From: Scytonema tolypothrichoides VB-61278
GTDB taxonomy: Bacteria > Cyanobacteriota > Cyanobacteriia > Cyanobacteriales > Nostocaceae
Reading direction: 5' to 3'
Length of the DNA stretch: 64,000 nucleotides
Assembly (NCBI RefSeq): GCF_000828085.3
Contig: NZ_JXCA02000023.1
Coordinates: 319,136 to 383,135 of the forward strand
Shown: positions 8,023 through 17,944 of the stretch, piece by piece
How positions within the stretch are numbered: the first letter of the stretch is position 1
How the letters are laid out: every line of letters starts with the position of its first letter
Notes under the pieces: generated by a model
Seen by the model: the letters and a program-made list of their open reading frames with translations, nothing else
What the model was told of the DNA's origin: nothing
Database searches by the model: none
Position numbers and translations under genes: made by a program

Positions 8023-10658
8023 TGTCTGGGCGAGTGCGTAGAAAGTGGCTGAATCAGGCTATATTAGCACTGCTGACTGCATTTCTCTGCACAGTACTTT
8101 CACCAATGGTAACAGCCGTTGTTGCTGTTAATTCTACTACCCAGACTCCCCCAAGTCAGAGGGCTCAAAGCGAAAACTCTGTGCAACAGGGTAAAGCACT
8201 GTATGATGCTGGAAGATTTTCTGAAGCACTTAAAGTTTTGGAACAAGCAGCTGCTACTTTTAGAGCTAGTGGCGATAAACTCAAGCAAGCGATGACTTTG
8301 AGTAATCTTTCCCTAGTTTATCAGCAACTGGGACAGTGGACTGAAGCTGAAAGTGCAATTACCCAAAGTCTAAATCTCTTAAAAAATGGCGACAACTCAA
8401 AACAGGCTTCTGTAATCTTCGCCCAAGCTTTAGATGTGCAAGGGCGGTTACAATTGGCAAAAGGACAAACTCAAACTGCACTTTCCACATGGCAAGAAGC
8501 CGCAAAGATTTACAAGCAAATAGGGGATGAAGCAACATTAACTCGTAACCGCATTAATACAGCTCAAGCCATGCAAGCTTTGGGACTTTACCGTCAGGCG
8601 AGTAAGATTTTAACTGAGGTTCAGCAATCTCTCACAAAGCTTCCAGACTCTCCACTGAAAGCAACAGGATTGCGTAGTCTCGGCAATATCTTGCGAGTTG
8701 TCGGTGATTTAAACACCTCTAGGGAAGTCTTGAAGGAAAGTTTAGCAGTGGCGCAGCGAGTGCAATCATCAACAGCTATTGGTGAGACTTTGCTTAGTTT
8801 GGGTAACACGGCGATCGCGCAGGGAAAAACTCAACTCACTCTGGGAAATACAACCCAAGCCGAGAAAGAAACTCAAGCTGCATTAAAATACTACCAACAA
8901 GCTGCCCTTGTCGCACAACCCACCACGCGCATCCAAGCACAACTCAATCAACTTAGCTTACTTGTAGAAAAGGAACAATTTCCTGCGGCTTTAGCATTGG
9001 CGTCTCAAATTCAACCTCAAATAACCAAATTGCCCGCCAGCCGAACGACAGTATATGCCCAGATTAACTATGCTCAAAGCATAACACAATTAAGACAGAA
9101 AACGAATACAGATAATTCTTCATGGTTGGATATTGCTCAGATGTTGTACTCTGCTAAAGAGACGGCACGAAACTTAAAAGACCCGCGAGCAGAATCTTAT
9201 GCACTTGGGACTCTTGGCGGGTTGTACGAAAAAACAGGGCAATTCTCTGAGGCACAAAACCTAACCAAGCAAGCCCTACTTATAGCTCAAACTCTTGAAC
9301 CGCAAGACATTGCTTATCAGTGGCAATGGCAGTTAGGACGTTTGCTCAAAGCCAAGGGAGATATAAAAGGAGCAACTGCAGCATACGATTCAGCATTCAA
9401 AACCCTTGAGTCTCTGCGTCGGGACTTAGTCGCCATGAATCCGGAAATTCAGTTTTCCTTCCGGGAAAGTGTGGAACCTGTCTATCGGGGGTTGGTTGAT
9501 TTGCAGTTGCAAAGCCAGGGTAACGCTGAAACTATGCAATACAACCTCACGCAAGCCCGTAACGTGATTGAATCGCTACAGCAGGCGGAACTGAACAACT
9601 TCTTCCGCTCACCTTGTGTAGAACCTAGGGTAACAATTGACACTGCGCTTGGGCAAGACAAAAAAGCAGCCATCATATATCCAATTATATTACCAGACCG
9701 CATTGAAGTTATTCTCACCTTACCTGGACAAAAAGAACTTCGTAAATATACAACGGCTATACCTCGGGAGAAAGTAGAAAGCACTGTCGCTTCTGTGCGA
9801 AAAGACTTACTGCAAGTCGAACAAACTTTTCAGGTTCAAGAGCAATCTCAGGAAATTTATGATTGGTTAATTCGACCAATGGAACCAGAGTTAACCAAGA
9901 ATGAAATTAAAACTTTAGTGTTTGTACTCGATAGTGAATTGCAGAATATCCCGATGGGGGTTCTCTACGATAAACAGCAGCAGAAATATCTGATAGAAAA
10001 ATATGCTTTAGCTCTTACCCCTGGTTTGCAACTTTTTGACCCCAAACCCTTGCAAAAAGTACAGTTAAATGCTTTAACTGCTGGAGTGGGTGAACAACGC
10101 TTTGGGTTTCCGGCATTGCAAAATGTGCCACGAGAATTAGAAGAAATCAAGTCTGAGGTACCCAGGAGTGAAGAACTGTTAAATCAGAAGTTTACTGAAA
10201 ACAACTTGCAAAACGAGCTAAAATCAGACCCATTCTCGGTAGTTCATTTGGCGACTCATGGCGAGTTTAGTTCTGATCCAGAAAAAACTTTTATTCTTGC
10301 TTGGGATAAACTACTTAAGGTGAAGGAATTTGATAGCTTACTGCGAGTCAGTGAATCTAGTAGGTCAAGTAATATTGAATTACTTGTTCTGAGTGCTTGT
10401 AAAACAGCAGCAGGAGACAAACGTGCAGCATTAGGATTAGCGGGAGTTGCTGTGCGGGCGGGTGCACGCAGTACTTTGGCTTCTTTATGGTCTGTAGATG
10501 ACCAGTCTACCGCAGATTTGATGAGCGAGTTTTACCGACAGTTAAATAATGGGGTGAGTAAAGCTGAAGCACTCCAGCGTGCTCAAGTTGCGGTTTTTAA
10601 AAAAAAGAGCGAGCCATATTACTGGGCACCTTATGTGTTGTTGGGGAATTGGTTATGA
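8022..10658 (+). CDS. TPR-CHAT domain protein
   Basis: This 878-residue protein starts at the ATG overlapping the tpsB stop (TGATG); an in-frame ATG at 7974 is possible but overlaps tpsB further. A basic, hydrophobic N-terminus (RRKWLNQAILALLTAFL) looks like a signal peptide or anchor. About a dozen helical TPR-like units fill residues ~45-500. A CHAT domain (caspase-like fold, 'associated with TPRs') fills the C-terminal third, with the predicted catalytic His746 in HLATHGEF and Cys793 in LVLSACKTA, followed by LGLAGVAVRAGARSTLASLW. Both catalytic residues are present, so it may be a cysteine peptidase. If the N-terminal segment is a signal, it acts outside the cytoplasm near the exported adhesins, and processing of them is one possible role (inference). 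Its substrate is not known from sequence. Confidence 0.9.
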   Translation: MSGRVRRKWLNQAILALLTAFLCTVLSPMVTAVVAVNSTTQTPPSQRAQSENSVQQGKALYDAGRFSEALKVLEQAAATFRASGDKLKQAMTLSNLSLVYQQLGQWTEAESAITQSLNLLKNGDNSKQASVIFAQALDVQGRLQLAKGQTQTALSTWQEAAKIYKQIGDEATLTRNRINTAQAMQALGLYRQASKILTEVQQSLTKLPDSPLKATGLRSLGNILRVVGDLNTSREVLKESLAVAQRVQSSTAIGETLLSLGNTAIAQGKTQLTLGNTTQAEKETQAALKYYQQAALVAQPTTRIQAQLNQLSLLVEKEQFPAALALASQIQPQITKLPASRTTVYAQINYAQSITQLRQKTNTDNSSWLDIAQMLYSAKETARNLKDPRAESYALGTLGGLYEKTGQFSEAQNLTKQALLIAQTLEPQDIAYQWQWQLGRLLKAKGDIKGATAAYDSAFKTLESLRRDLVAMNPEIQFSFRESVEPVYRGLVDLQLQSQGNAETMQYNLTQARNVIESLQQAELNNFFRSPCVEPRVTIDTALGQDKKAAIIYPIILPDRIEVILTLPGQKELRKYTTAIPREKVESTVASVRKDLLQVEQTFQVQEQSQEIYDWLIRPMEPELTKNEIKTLVFVLDSELQNIPMGVLYDKQQQKYLIEKYALALTPGLQLFDPKPLQKVQLNALTAGVGEQRFGFPALQNVPRELEEIKSEVPRSEELLNQKFTENNLQNELKSDPFSVVHLATHGEFSSDPEKTFILAWDKLLKVKEFDSLLRVSESSRSSNIELLVLSACKTAAGDKRAALGLAGVAVRAGARSTLASLWSVDDQSTADLMSEFYRQLNNGVSKAEALQRAQVAVFKKKSEPYYWAPYVLLGNWL

Positions 10659-10728
10659 CGAAACAATTCGTAATTGAAGGAATTAAAATAATATTCATTA
10701 CTTAAATTTTTCCAATCAATCAAATTGA

Positions 10729-11625
10729 ATGACTCGATTTATTTATGACCAATTTTCCAAAGACTATCTTGAAGAATTGCTAAAACCTTATGGGGAAGTA
10801 CAAGCACCCAAGCGCGTGGCGGGAGAAGTAAGAGAAATTGATGTCTTTTTTGCTCCTTCATCACAACAGAATTCTAATTTAGAAACACTGGGATTGTTGG
10901 GGAGATTTGCGGCTACACCTGCTATCTTTGAACCGTTTCGCAATGCTGCATCCAAAGACGAAATTTGTGATTGTCTTCTGAAACTATTAGAAGTCAGGGG
11001 TGAATTACAGCGAGAAGCCAATAGAAACAAAACATCCATTGCAGAATCAGCCATCCCAAAATTATGGATTCTCACACCCACAGCATCCACAACATTGTTA
11101 TCTGGATTTGGCGCAACACAACGAGTAGATTGGGTGTCTGGAGTACACTTTATGGCAGAGTATTTGCGAACAGCCATAGTTGCCATTCACCAGTTACCAA
11201 GAACTCCAGAAACACTGTGGTTGAGAGTTCTTGGGCGAGGAACGGTACAAAACCAGGCAATTGATGAATTCGTTGCGCTACCAGCAAATCACCCATTCCG
11301 GAAAGCAGCGTTAGAATTGTTGTACAACTTGCAGAAAAACCTATTAGTAGCTCAAAATCCAGAAGAAGATGATAGGGAATTAGTTATGAGATTAGCATCA
11401 CTTTATCAGCAAGACAGAGAACAAGCAATACAGGAAGGAAACAAACAAGGAGAACAACGTCTAATTATACGTCAACTAAATCGCCGTTTTGGTGAGATTG
11501 ATTTATCATTAATTGAGCGAGTGAGAGAATTATCCATTGAGCAATTGGAGGCGTTAGGAGAGGCGTTGTTAGATTTTTCAGCCCTAACTGATTTAGAAGC
11601 CTGGTTAAGGCAACAAGAAGGATAA
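10729..11625 (+). CDS. DUF4351 / Rpn-type PD-(D/E)XK nuclease-like protein
   Basis: This 298-residue protein begins MTRFIYDQFSKDYLEELL. It has an N-terminal region resembling the PD-(D/E)XK-like proteins (GEVREIDVFFAP carries candidate acidic residues) often labelled 'flagellar assembly protein H' in cyanobacteria by misannotation. The C-terminal ~55 residues are a DUF4351 module (LIIRQLNRRFGEI..., ELSIEQLEALGEALLDF, LEAWLRQ). It lies 70 bp after the TPR-CHAT gene on the same strand and runs convergently towards the exoprotein at 11640, with only 14 bp between stops. The family is widespread and multi-copy in cyanobacteria, and its function is unknown; a role in DNA recombination is suggested only by fold similarity. 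Confidence 0.75.
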   Translation: MTRFIYDQFSKDYLEELLKPYGEVQAPKRVAGEVREIDVFFAPSSQQNSNLETLGLLGRFAATPAIFEPFRNAASKDEICDCLLKLLEVRGELQREANRNKTSIAESAIPKLWILTPTASTTLLSGFGATQRVDWVSGVHFMAEYLRTAIVAIHQLPRTPETLWLRVLGRGTVQNQAIDEFVALPANHPFRKAALELLYNLQKNLLVAQNPEEDDRELVMRLASLYQQDREQAIQEGNKQGEQRLIIRQLNRRFGEIDLSLIERVRELSIEQLEALGEALLDFSALTDLEAWLRQQEG

Positions 11626-11639
11626 AAGAACCGGTAATA

Positions 11640-14519
11640 TTAAGGATTTGATTTAAATCTTCCGCACTTAGGTGGTGTTTGCCAAGAACTGCGAGGCGTG
11701 GTGGTGGGTGCATCAGCTGTGAAGACTACCTCGCCTTTATCGTTAAACACCCACCCAGTCGCTTCAACGATAGGTTCTGGCGTGGGGTTTGTTGGATGCG
11801 TCGAAACAGATGGACTCTTGCCCTTGTCAGTATTTGGGTTGAGACTCACCCAATCGACTTGCACAGCGTCTGGTGTGAGAATGTCTTTGGGGTTGGGAGG
11901 TAAACCGCCGCGCCCGGTAATAATGAAACTGCTTTTCGCATAGTTGGGAGAGTTGCAACCTTGAGCTAGTTTGGTGTCAATTGGTACTGACGGTAAGTTG
12001 ACTAAATCACTGTTGAGGTCAATGTCAGGTGTGTCGATTTGCACGGTACCACTTAGCTCAGGACTTCCCCCAGTGGCAGTGATGTCACTATTGGGAGTAG
12101 CTGCATCTCGAAATTGTGTACCAAAGATACCAGTCGCATTGATGAGCACATTTCCACCACGGAAGTTAGCAGAATCGGCTCTGATGTCACTATTTTCAAA
12201 AGCAATGAGGAAATCGGTGTCAATATTGATGTTGCCGCCAATGACGTTTTCTCCTGTTGCGTTAGTGAAGATGTTGCTATTGCGACTCATTATTAAATTT
12301 TGTGAGTTAATGTTAATTGTCGCCTGTTCTCTATTCGGGTCAACTTTAGTGCTTTGTGTGTTGGCGCTGAGTATGGCGTTGTTGTTTAAACGGATAGAGC
12401 GAGCATTTACTGTCATGTTGCCTGCGGTTCCTGTTCCGGAACTCTGCACGGTTACTCCAGCCCCATCTCGCACTAGCAAGGTATTAGTTTTAATCGTTAA
12501 ATCTCCCGCATTCCCTGTTGAGTTTCGCACTGCCTCAGCACTCAAGACACTACCAAACTTATTATCAGTGCTTGTACCAATCAGTTGTACATCTTGGGCA
12601 TCAACACTCAAATTTCCCCCTTTCCCCGCACCACCTGTACTAGCACTCACCTGTGCCCCATCTCGCACTAGCAAAGTATTAGTTTTGATCGTCAAATCTC
12701 CCGCATCCCCTGTTGAGTTTCGATCTGTAGAAGTAGTCAAGCCACTGGGAAACTGACTATCAGCGCTTGTACCAATCAATTGCACGTCTTGGGCATCAAT
12801 CCTCAAATTTCCCCCTTTGCCCACACCGAAAGTGCCAGCACTTACCACTGCCCCATCCCGCACTAGCAAGGTATTAGTTCGGATCGTAAGATCTCCTGCA
12901 TCCCCTGTTGAGTTTTCCCCTGTTGAGTTTCCTGCAGAAGCAAACAAACCACTGCCAATCTGACCATCAGCACTTTCACCAATCAGTTGCACATCTTGGG
13001 CATCAACGGTTAAATTTCCCCCCTTGCCCGCACCAAATGTGCTAGCACTTACCTGTGCCCCATCTCGCACTAGCAAGGTATTAGTTTTGATCATCAAATC
13101 TCCCGCATCCCCTGTTGAGTTTCGATTTGCGGAAGCAAACAAACCACTAGGAACCCGATTATCAGTAGGGCTTGTACCAATCAGTTGCACGTCTTGGGCA
13201 TCAACCCTCAAATTTCCTCCTTTGTCCGCACCAAATGTACTAACACTTACCACTGCCCCATCTCGTACTAGCAAGGTATTAGTTTTGATCGTCAAATCTC
13301 CCGCATTCCCTGTTGAGTTTGGCTGTGCAGAAGCAAACAAACCACTGCCAATCTGACCATCAGCGCTTTCACCAATCAGTTGCACGTCTTGGGCATCAAT
13401 CCTCAAATTTCCCCCTTTGCCCACACCGTATGTACTAGCACTTACCTGTGCCCCACCCAAAACTTGTAACGTGCTAGCACTGATATTGACATTGCCTCCC
13501 TGTCCATTTGCTTCTACTAGCACCCGATTAGCAATTTCACTTTCATTGTTAAGGTTTATTGCTCCAATGGCATTAACATCAATATTTCCCGCCTTACTAT
13601 TATCAGAACCCAGTCCACTCTCTATACCTGCATACAGGAAACTCCCTCCTGTCATTGCCAAATTCCGGGCATTAACCCCGATACTTCCACCATTATCAGC
13701 AATCACCGCTACCTTAGCACCATTGCTAAGAGAAACATCGCTTCTTTCTACACCATTGGGAAAACTCAAACTTAGATTATTACCATCCCTATTCAACTCA
13801 ACTGTTCCCGCACCAGCTAGCCCACCTAACTCGACTCGCCCACCAAAAGCAAACAATCCTCCACCATTCATATTGATATCACCGCCTACCAACAGCAAAC
13901 TCTTGCCATCTGGTACGCGCAAACCCCTTACTGTAAACTCAGAAGATAGATTGAGACCGGAGTCAGCTATTGAGTTATTTTGGATAGATGCGGCACGAAT
14001 TTGGTTAAATAGAAACGCAGAAGGATTGATCGTCAACAGTTGTGGTGTATTCGGATTCGTTGCGCTGAAAAAGCCTTGATTGCCAAAAGCTAGAGCACTA
14101 GCTGTAGTCGCCACAAACGAACCACCAATATCCAACCGCGCATTTTGACCAAATATAATGCCGTTGGGATTAATCAAAAACAAGTTTGCAGTGCCATTTG
14201 CTTTAATTAACCCATTAATGTTAGATATTGAGCTACCCGTTACTCTGCTGATGATATTTTGAATATCCACTGCATTATTAAAGAAAGCTGTGTCACCAGC
14301 ACGAACAGAAAACTCCCGAAAGCTGTGGAACAAATTGCTTCCCGCTTGAGTTCCTCCAGTGATATTGAAGTTATTACCCTGTTGTGTGACATTCGAGTTA
14401 TTAGGTAAAGTGCCATCTGGAGTGATTTGGGCAAGAGCACAATTTGCAGACAAAGCGTACGCACCACCTAGCGTAATTCCTAACAACCAACCCCAACGAG
14501 TACTCCCAAAGCCGGACAT
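11640..14519 (-). CDS. Two-partner secretion exoprotein, inverted paralogue
   Basis: This 959-residue exoprotein is a close paralogue of the one at 2733 in opposite orientation. The start is supported by a strong ribosome site (GAGGAGG a few bases before ATG). A signal peptide (MSGFGSTRWGWLLGITLGG...ALAQ) precedes the TPS domain with INPNGIIFG. The segment from GNQGFFSATNPNT to GGRVELGGL is nearly identical to its paralogue. Five copies of the 65-residue KGGNLRVDAQDVQLIG repeat follow, then the shared C-terminal module (SVPIDTKLAQGC, TGRGGLPPNPKD). It has no TpsB of its own in the window and probably uses the one at 6010. It heads a - strand group that also includes DUF928 and CHAT-CHASE2 genes upstream. 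Confidence 0.9.
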   Translation of the reverse strand: MSGFGSTRWGWLLGITLGGAYALSANCALAQITPDGTLPNNSNVTQQGNNFNITGGTQAGSNLFHSFREFSVRAGDTAFFNNAVDIQNIISRVTGSSISNINGLIKANGTANLFLINPNGIIFGQNARLDIGGSFVATTASALAFGNQGFFSATNPNTPQLLTINPSAFLFNQIRAASIQNNSIADSGLNLSSEFTVRGLRVPDGKSLLLVGGDINMNGGGLFAFGGRVELGGLAGAGTVELNRDGNNLSLSFPNGVERSDVSLSNGAKVAVIADNGGSIGVNARNLAMTGGSFLYAGIESGLGSDNSKAGNIDVNAIGAINLNNESEIANRVLVEANGQGGNVNISASTLQVLGGAQVSASTYGVGKGGNLRIDAQDVQLIGESADGQIGSGLFASAQPNSTGNAGDLTIKTNTLLVRDGAVVSVSTFGADKGGNLRVDAQDVQLIGTSPTDNRVPSGLFASANRNSTGDAGDLMIKTNTLLVRDGAQVSASTFGAGKGGNLTVDAQDVQLIGESADGQIGSGLFASAGNSTGENSTGDAGDLTIRTNTLLVRDGAVVSAGTFGVGKGGNLRIDAQDVQLIGTSADSQFPSGLTTSTDRNSTGDAGDLTIKTNTLLVRDGAQVSASTGGAGKGGNLSVDAQDVQLIGTSTDNKFGSVLSAEAVRNSTGNAGDLTIKTNTLLVRDGAGVTVQSSGTGTAGNMTVNARSIRLNNNAILSANTQSTKVDPNREQATININSQNLIMSRNSNIFTNATGENVIGGNINIDTDFLIAFENSDIRADSANFRGGNVLINATGIFGTQFRDAATPNSDITATGGSPELSGTVQIDTPDIDLNSDLVNLPSVPIDTKLAQGCNSPNYAKSSFIITGRGGLPPNPKDILTPDAVQVDWVSLNPNTDKGKSPSVSTHPTNPTPEPIVEATGWVFNDKGEVVFTADAPTTTPRSSWQTPPKCGRFKSNP
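12445..13470 (-). repeat. Five-copy 195-bp in-frame repeat in the inverted exoprotein
   Basis: Same repeat unit as at 3805-5235 (KGGNL..DAQDVQLIG with GDAGDLTIKTNTLLVRDGA). One unit contains a short duplicated NSTGENSTGDAG linker near 12900-12925. Copy number differs from the + strand paralogue (five against seven). Confidence 0.8.
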
Positions 14520-14807
14520 TGCACCTCCTCAAGCGTTTCAGTTCCCGAACAACGATTATGCTGCACCAGTATAAAGTAAACCACATTTAGTGGTGCTCAA
14601 AGTAACATCTGCCTTCTTCTCGGTTTCTGAGGTACGAGTTTTATGCAAAAACTCCTATTTCTTAACAAAACTTCATTAAATAACTAATAAGAAAACTTTT
14701 GTCCAACAATTTGACATTGCCCAAAGCATCAGTGGTAATTGAACTGGCGGCAATTGGCTCGCTATTCTCACTCTGTGTTTATCAACCGCATAACTCTCCT
14801 GCAACAA

Positions 14808-15587
14808 TTATCTTTGGGAATCATAACGCCCAATAATCGGCGCAGTAGCAAACTCTTCCAACCCAACAGCTTTTAGCAAATCATTCCAATCCCGTGCAAG
14901 CACCGATGAACTTGAATTAGTACGACGCATATCAGCTAAATTCGTAACAGCATCCTGCCAAATTTGATTAACAGCATAAGCAGTGTATTCTTTCGGTTTT
15001 GCCACCTTTAACTGACTTTCAAGATTCGGGGTGAGCGCAACTTTTTGCACCCATGCTTTTACGTAATAATAATCAGATGTGTTTTCCGGGTTGCCACAAT
15101 AAACTTTGAAGTACCATTGATACTTATTGTCTTGCTTAAGGGCATATTGCGGATTTTGTGGTAGAGTCATGCCAATGACACCAGACCTATCAGGCAGCGT
15201 CAAAGGTGTCTTGTAGATATTTTTGCCTTTTTCATCTTGAAATATAAACTCTCCAGAACGCAGATTCGTGGGTAAGTCGGGAAGATAAACCCAAAAGGTT
15301 GGATACTCAGAGACTGTCAATGATAAAAAAGATATCGATTCATTGACAGTTTTCTCACCTGGAACTAAAGCGGTTACAGACTGTTTCAGGTCTGGACAGC
15401 CATTACGTCTTGCTCCTCCTTGACGGCGACCAGTGGGTGCGCCGGTACGTGGAAAGTTCAATTTCTCAAGGCGGTTTTGTGTATTTGCATTCTTATTCTT
15501 GACTGGTTGAGCAACTTGTGCTTGCGCTTGTGGAGAGTAACTCGCAAGACACAGAAGTATCACAGGGATAACGCCAGCAAGTTTCAT
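14808..15587 (-). CDS. DUF928 domain protein, exported
   Basis: About 259 residues starting at MKLAGVIPVILLCLA (ATG at 15587; an in-frame ATG at 15617 would only lengthen the N-terminus before the signal). A signal peptide ends near AQAQ. The mature protein has the DUF928 hallmarks: an Arg/Gly-rich entry (RTGAPTGRRQGGARRNGC), LTVSEYPTFWVYLP, and QYALKQDNKYQWYFKVYC. The family is cyanobacterial and uncharacterised, predicted periplasmic. The gene lies just downstream of the CHAT-CHASE2 gene (about 65 bp gap), so the two are probably co-transcribed. DUF928 genes beside CHAT and CHASE2 genes suggest an envelope-associated module, but this is inference. Confidence 0.85.
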   Translation of the reverse strand: MKLAGVIPVILLCLASYSPQAQAQVAQPVKNKNANTQNRLEKLNFPRTGAPTGRRQGGARRNGCPDLKQSVTALVPGEKTVNESISFLSLTVSEYPTFWVYLPDLPTNLRSGEFIFQDEKGKNIYKTPLTLPDRSGVIGMTLPQNPQYALKQDNKYQWYFKVYCGNPENTSDYYYVKAWVQKVALTPNLESQLKVAKPKEYTAYAVNQIWQDAVTNLADMRRTNSSSSVLARDWNDLLKAVGLEEFATAPIIGRYDSQR

Positions 15588-15652
15588 AATTAAATATCCA
15601 TATGCCGATGCTACCATTTAACATCAAGACGCAATACTTGTATTCCGGAATT

Positions 15653-17944
15653 TTATCCTCGTATTTTCCACACCACAGCCATCGCTGTTAATATTAATGT
15701 CAAGGCAGGGGGAATCAGTGGTATCCATCCCAATTGTGTAAAGATGCCAAAACAAATTCCAAATAATATGAATAGCCCTCCTGCTACTGCCAATCCAAGG
15801 TACACCGGCTTTGAGTAGCGCCTAGCTATCATTCCTCCTATCAATGACCATATCCAAACCCAGAGTACTTCCACCCACCAAGACCACCACCATAACAAAG
15901 GTCTACCATCTTCAACAGCACTGAGGATATGGCTTATCATATGCGCCTGCACGAACACTCCTGGTATTTTCTTGTTATGGGAAGGAGTCTTCCAATAATC
16001 AGTATCACTTGGGGCTGTAACGCCAATAAGGACAATACGATTTTTTAATAACTCAGAGTTAATTTGGTTATTGTTATTAAGGATATCTCTTAGAGATATA
16101 GTCTCAGCAATCTTTTCCTGAGTCCGTAGCGAACGATAATTCAGCAGCACTTGATATCCGGCTGACGCATCCACTGCTTGGTAACCGCTAGTGTGTTCCT
16201 TTAATGGTTTAAACACAACGTTGCCAATTTTTAAGTACCCTTGTTGAGTGATATCTGCGTTGATATTTTTAGAAAGTAAATAGTCACGTGCAAGCTGAAG
16301 GCTCAAAGCATTGTCTGCTGTACAGGGAGACTTTGCCGGAGGAGTGAGATACAATAACTGGCGACGTGCGACTTCATCGTCATCTGCTACAAAATCACTA
16401 AAGCCCTGGCGTCCTGTTGGAACTTCGTACGGGGGATGAATACCATCAGGTGCATCATCAGAATTAGCAGGAACTTTGCACACTGCAAAAATACGGTCAT
16501 CCTGCTTTAGGCGAGTGATTAAATCTGGATAATTGGGATCTACAGAGAAATCCCGATAAATATCTATACCGATAGTTGTTGGTTGATACTGCTCAAGTTT
16601 TTGCAACAATTGAGTCAGTGCTTTATCCGAAAGCGATCCTGTCCTTTTCATCCCTTTCTGGTTCTGATAATAAATATCTGCTTCATCAATAGTGACTATT
16701 AACAAGCGCGGATCTGAGCTTTCAATTCGGGGCCGCAGTTGCATAAGATGGTCGTAAGCTTGCAATTCCCACGGTTGTAACATTCCGAAATAGCGCACTC
16801 CCATGACTATGCTTGTGACAAGCACACTCGCTATAAGCACAGTCAGAATTTGACGTAATGGGTCGCTTTTTTGAGTGCTTAATTCTTTCCATGTAGGGGG
16901 GACAACTCTGGGATTTTGGATCAGGACTGGTAACCAAGTCGCATTGGGAAATTTATCCTCCAAGCCTTGCAACTTTTCTCTTGCTTCCCGTGAAGCCAGA
17001 TACAAAGATTTACCACCCGAAAAAGCTTTTAGAAAATGCTTTAAAAATTCCTGTGCTACCTCATCTGGTACGGGTTCCCGCATGACAATCATTTGCGGGA
17101 TGTTTAAACAAGATAACTGCTGCGCTAATCCTAAACCATCGCAGGAGTTAAAAATTGCTAGCTGTAAACCTTGTGCGATCGCTCTTTTTAAACCAAACTC
17201 TAACTCTTCTATTGTTAAGCTATCCGTTTTATTGATATAAATACGACCTGTATTATCAGCAGTTTCACTATGTCCTGCAAAAAATAAAATATCCCACTGC
17301 TGCCAAAGATAAGTGTTTAGCTCTTTACGTTGTGGTTCTACCAGAAAAACTGTTTCAGAAGAAGGTAAATTTTCTAACAACTGACGGTCTATTTGAACAT
17401 TAATTCCATCACTATTTCCCAGAATCGCCAAAACTCTGACTCTCGGTTTACGCGTTGGTTTTGGAGGGGTTTGTGACGCTGTTGTCGTAAGAGCAAATTC
17501 TGCTAATGAGTATCTATCAAAAAAATCCCATAAATGCCAGGGAATTCTTTGTAATTCACGATTATCTGTGCGAATGAGTACTCGAATAGCTTCGTTTCGT
17601 TTTAATTCTTCGCGTAACGTGTTGTTTATACAGCGAAATTCCTGAGAATCAAACCATCTTTGTAAGCAGTCAATTAATACTTTAGCTTTTTGGCGGCATT
17701 CTGAAATTCGTGTTGTGATAGAACCGTCGTAAATAATTTCTTGTGGCTTGATGCGACTTGGCATTCCCAAACTGCGATACTTACGTTGCCACTGGCACAG
17801 GTAGGTAGCCAAGTCGGGACATGGTGGTAATTTGCCAGAGATTTCTATTTCTGGGGGAGCAGATTCTTCGCCAATCTCTAGTGTCACCCGAAATCCCTGG
17901 TGTTCTAAATCACCATCTAATTTAAGAACAATTAACTTCGCCAT
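15653..17944 (-). CDS. CHAT-CHASE2 membrane protein
   Basis: This 763-residue fusion has an N-terminal CHAT-type caspase-like domain (residues ~1-350) with candidate catalytic His in FFAGHSE and Cys in FNSCDGLG. A transmembrane helix (residues ~365-390, ILTVLIASVLVTSIVMGV) follows, then a CHASE2 extracytoplasmic sensor (~395-680; LLIVTIDEADI, TIGIDIYRDF, IVLIGVTAPSDTDYW, PGVFVQAHMISHIL). Two or three C-terminal membrane helices end the chain. CHASE2 proteins usually end in a cyclase, kinase or other output domain; here nothing follows the helices, so the CHAT domain is the only plausible output. A stimulus outside the membrane could thus control a cytoplasmic protease-like domain (inference). 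Its start ATG is followed by MAKLIVLKLDGD. Confidence 0.88.
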   Translation of the reverse strand: MAKLIVLKLDGDLEHQGFRVTLEIGEESAPPEIEISGKLPPCPDLATYLCQWQRKYRSLGMPSRIKPQEIIYDGSITTRISECRQKAKVLIDCLQRWFDSQEFRCINNTLREELKRNEAIRVLIRTDNRELQRIPWHLWDFFDRYSLAEFALTTTASQTPPKPTRKPRVRVLAILGNSDGINVQIDRQLLENLPSSETVFLVEPQRKELNTYLWQQWDILFFAGHSETADNTGRIYINKTDSLTIEELEFGLKRAIAQGLQLAIFNSCDGLGLAQQLSCLNIPQMIVMREPVPDEVAQEFLKHFLKAFSGGKSLYLASREAREKLQGLEDKFPNATWLPVLIQNPRVVPPTWKELSTQKSDPLRQILTVLIASVLVTSIVMGVRYFGMLQPWELQAYDHLMQLRPRIESSDPRLLIVTIDEADIYYQNQKGMKRTGSLSDKALTQLLQKLEQYQPTTIGIDIYRDFSVDPNYPDLITRLKQDDRIFAVCKVPANSDDAPDGIHPPYEVPTGRQGFSDFVADDDEVARRQLLYLTPPAKSPCTADNALSLQLARDYLLSKNINADITQQGYLKIGNVVFKPLKEHTSGYQAVDASAGYQVLLNYRSLRTQEKIAETISLRDILNNNNQINSELLKNRIVLIGVTAPSDTDYWKTPSHNKKIPGVFVQAHMISHILSAVEDGRPLLWWWSWWVEVLWVWIWSLIGGMIARRYSKPVYLGLAVAGGLFILFGICFGIFTQLGWIPLIPPALTLILTAMAVVWKIRG

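Noticed and set aside
11971..14079. Long + strand open frames opposite the inverted exoprotein
   Set aside because: Same reason: antisense of the KGGNL repeats and the TPS domain.
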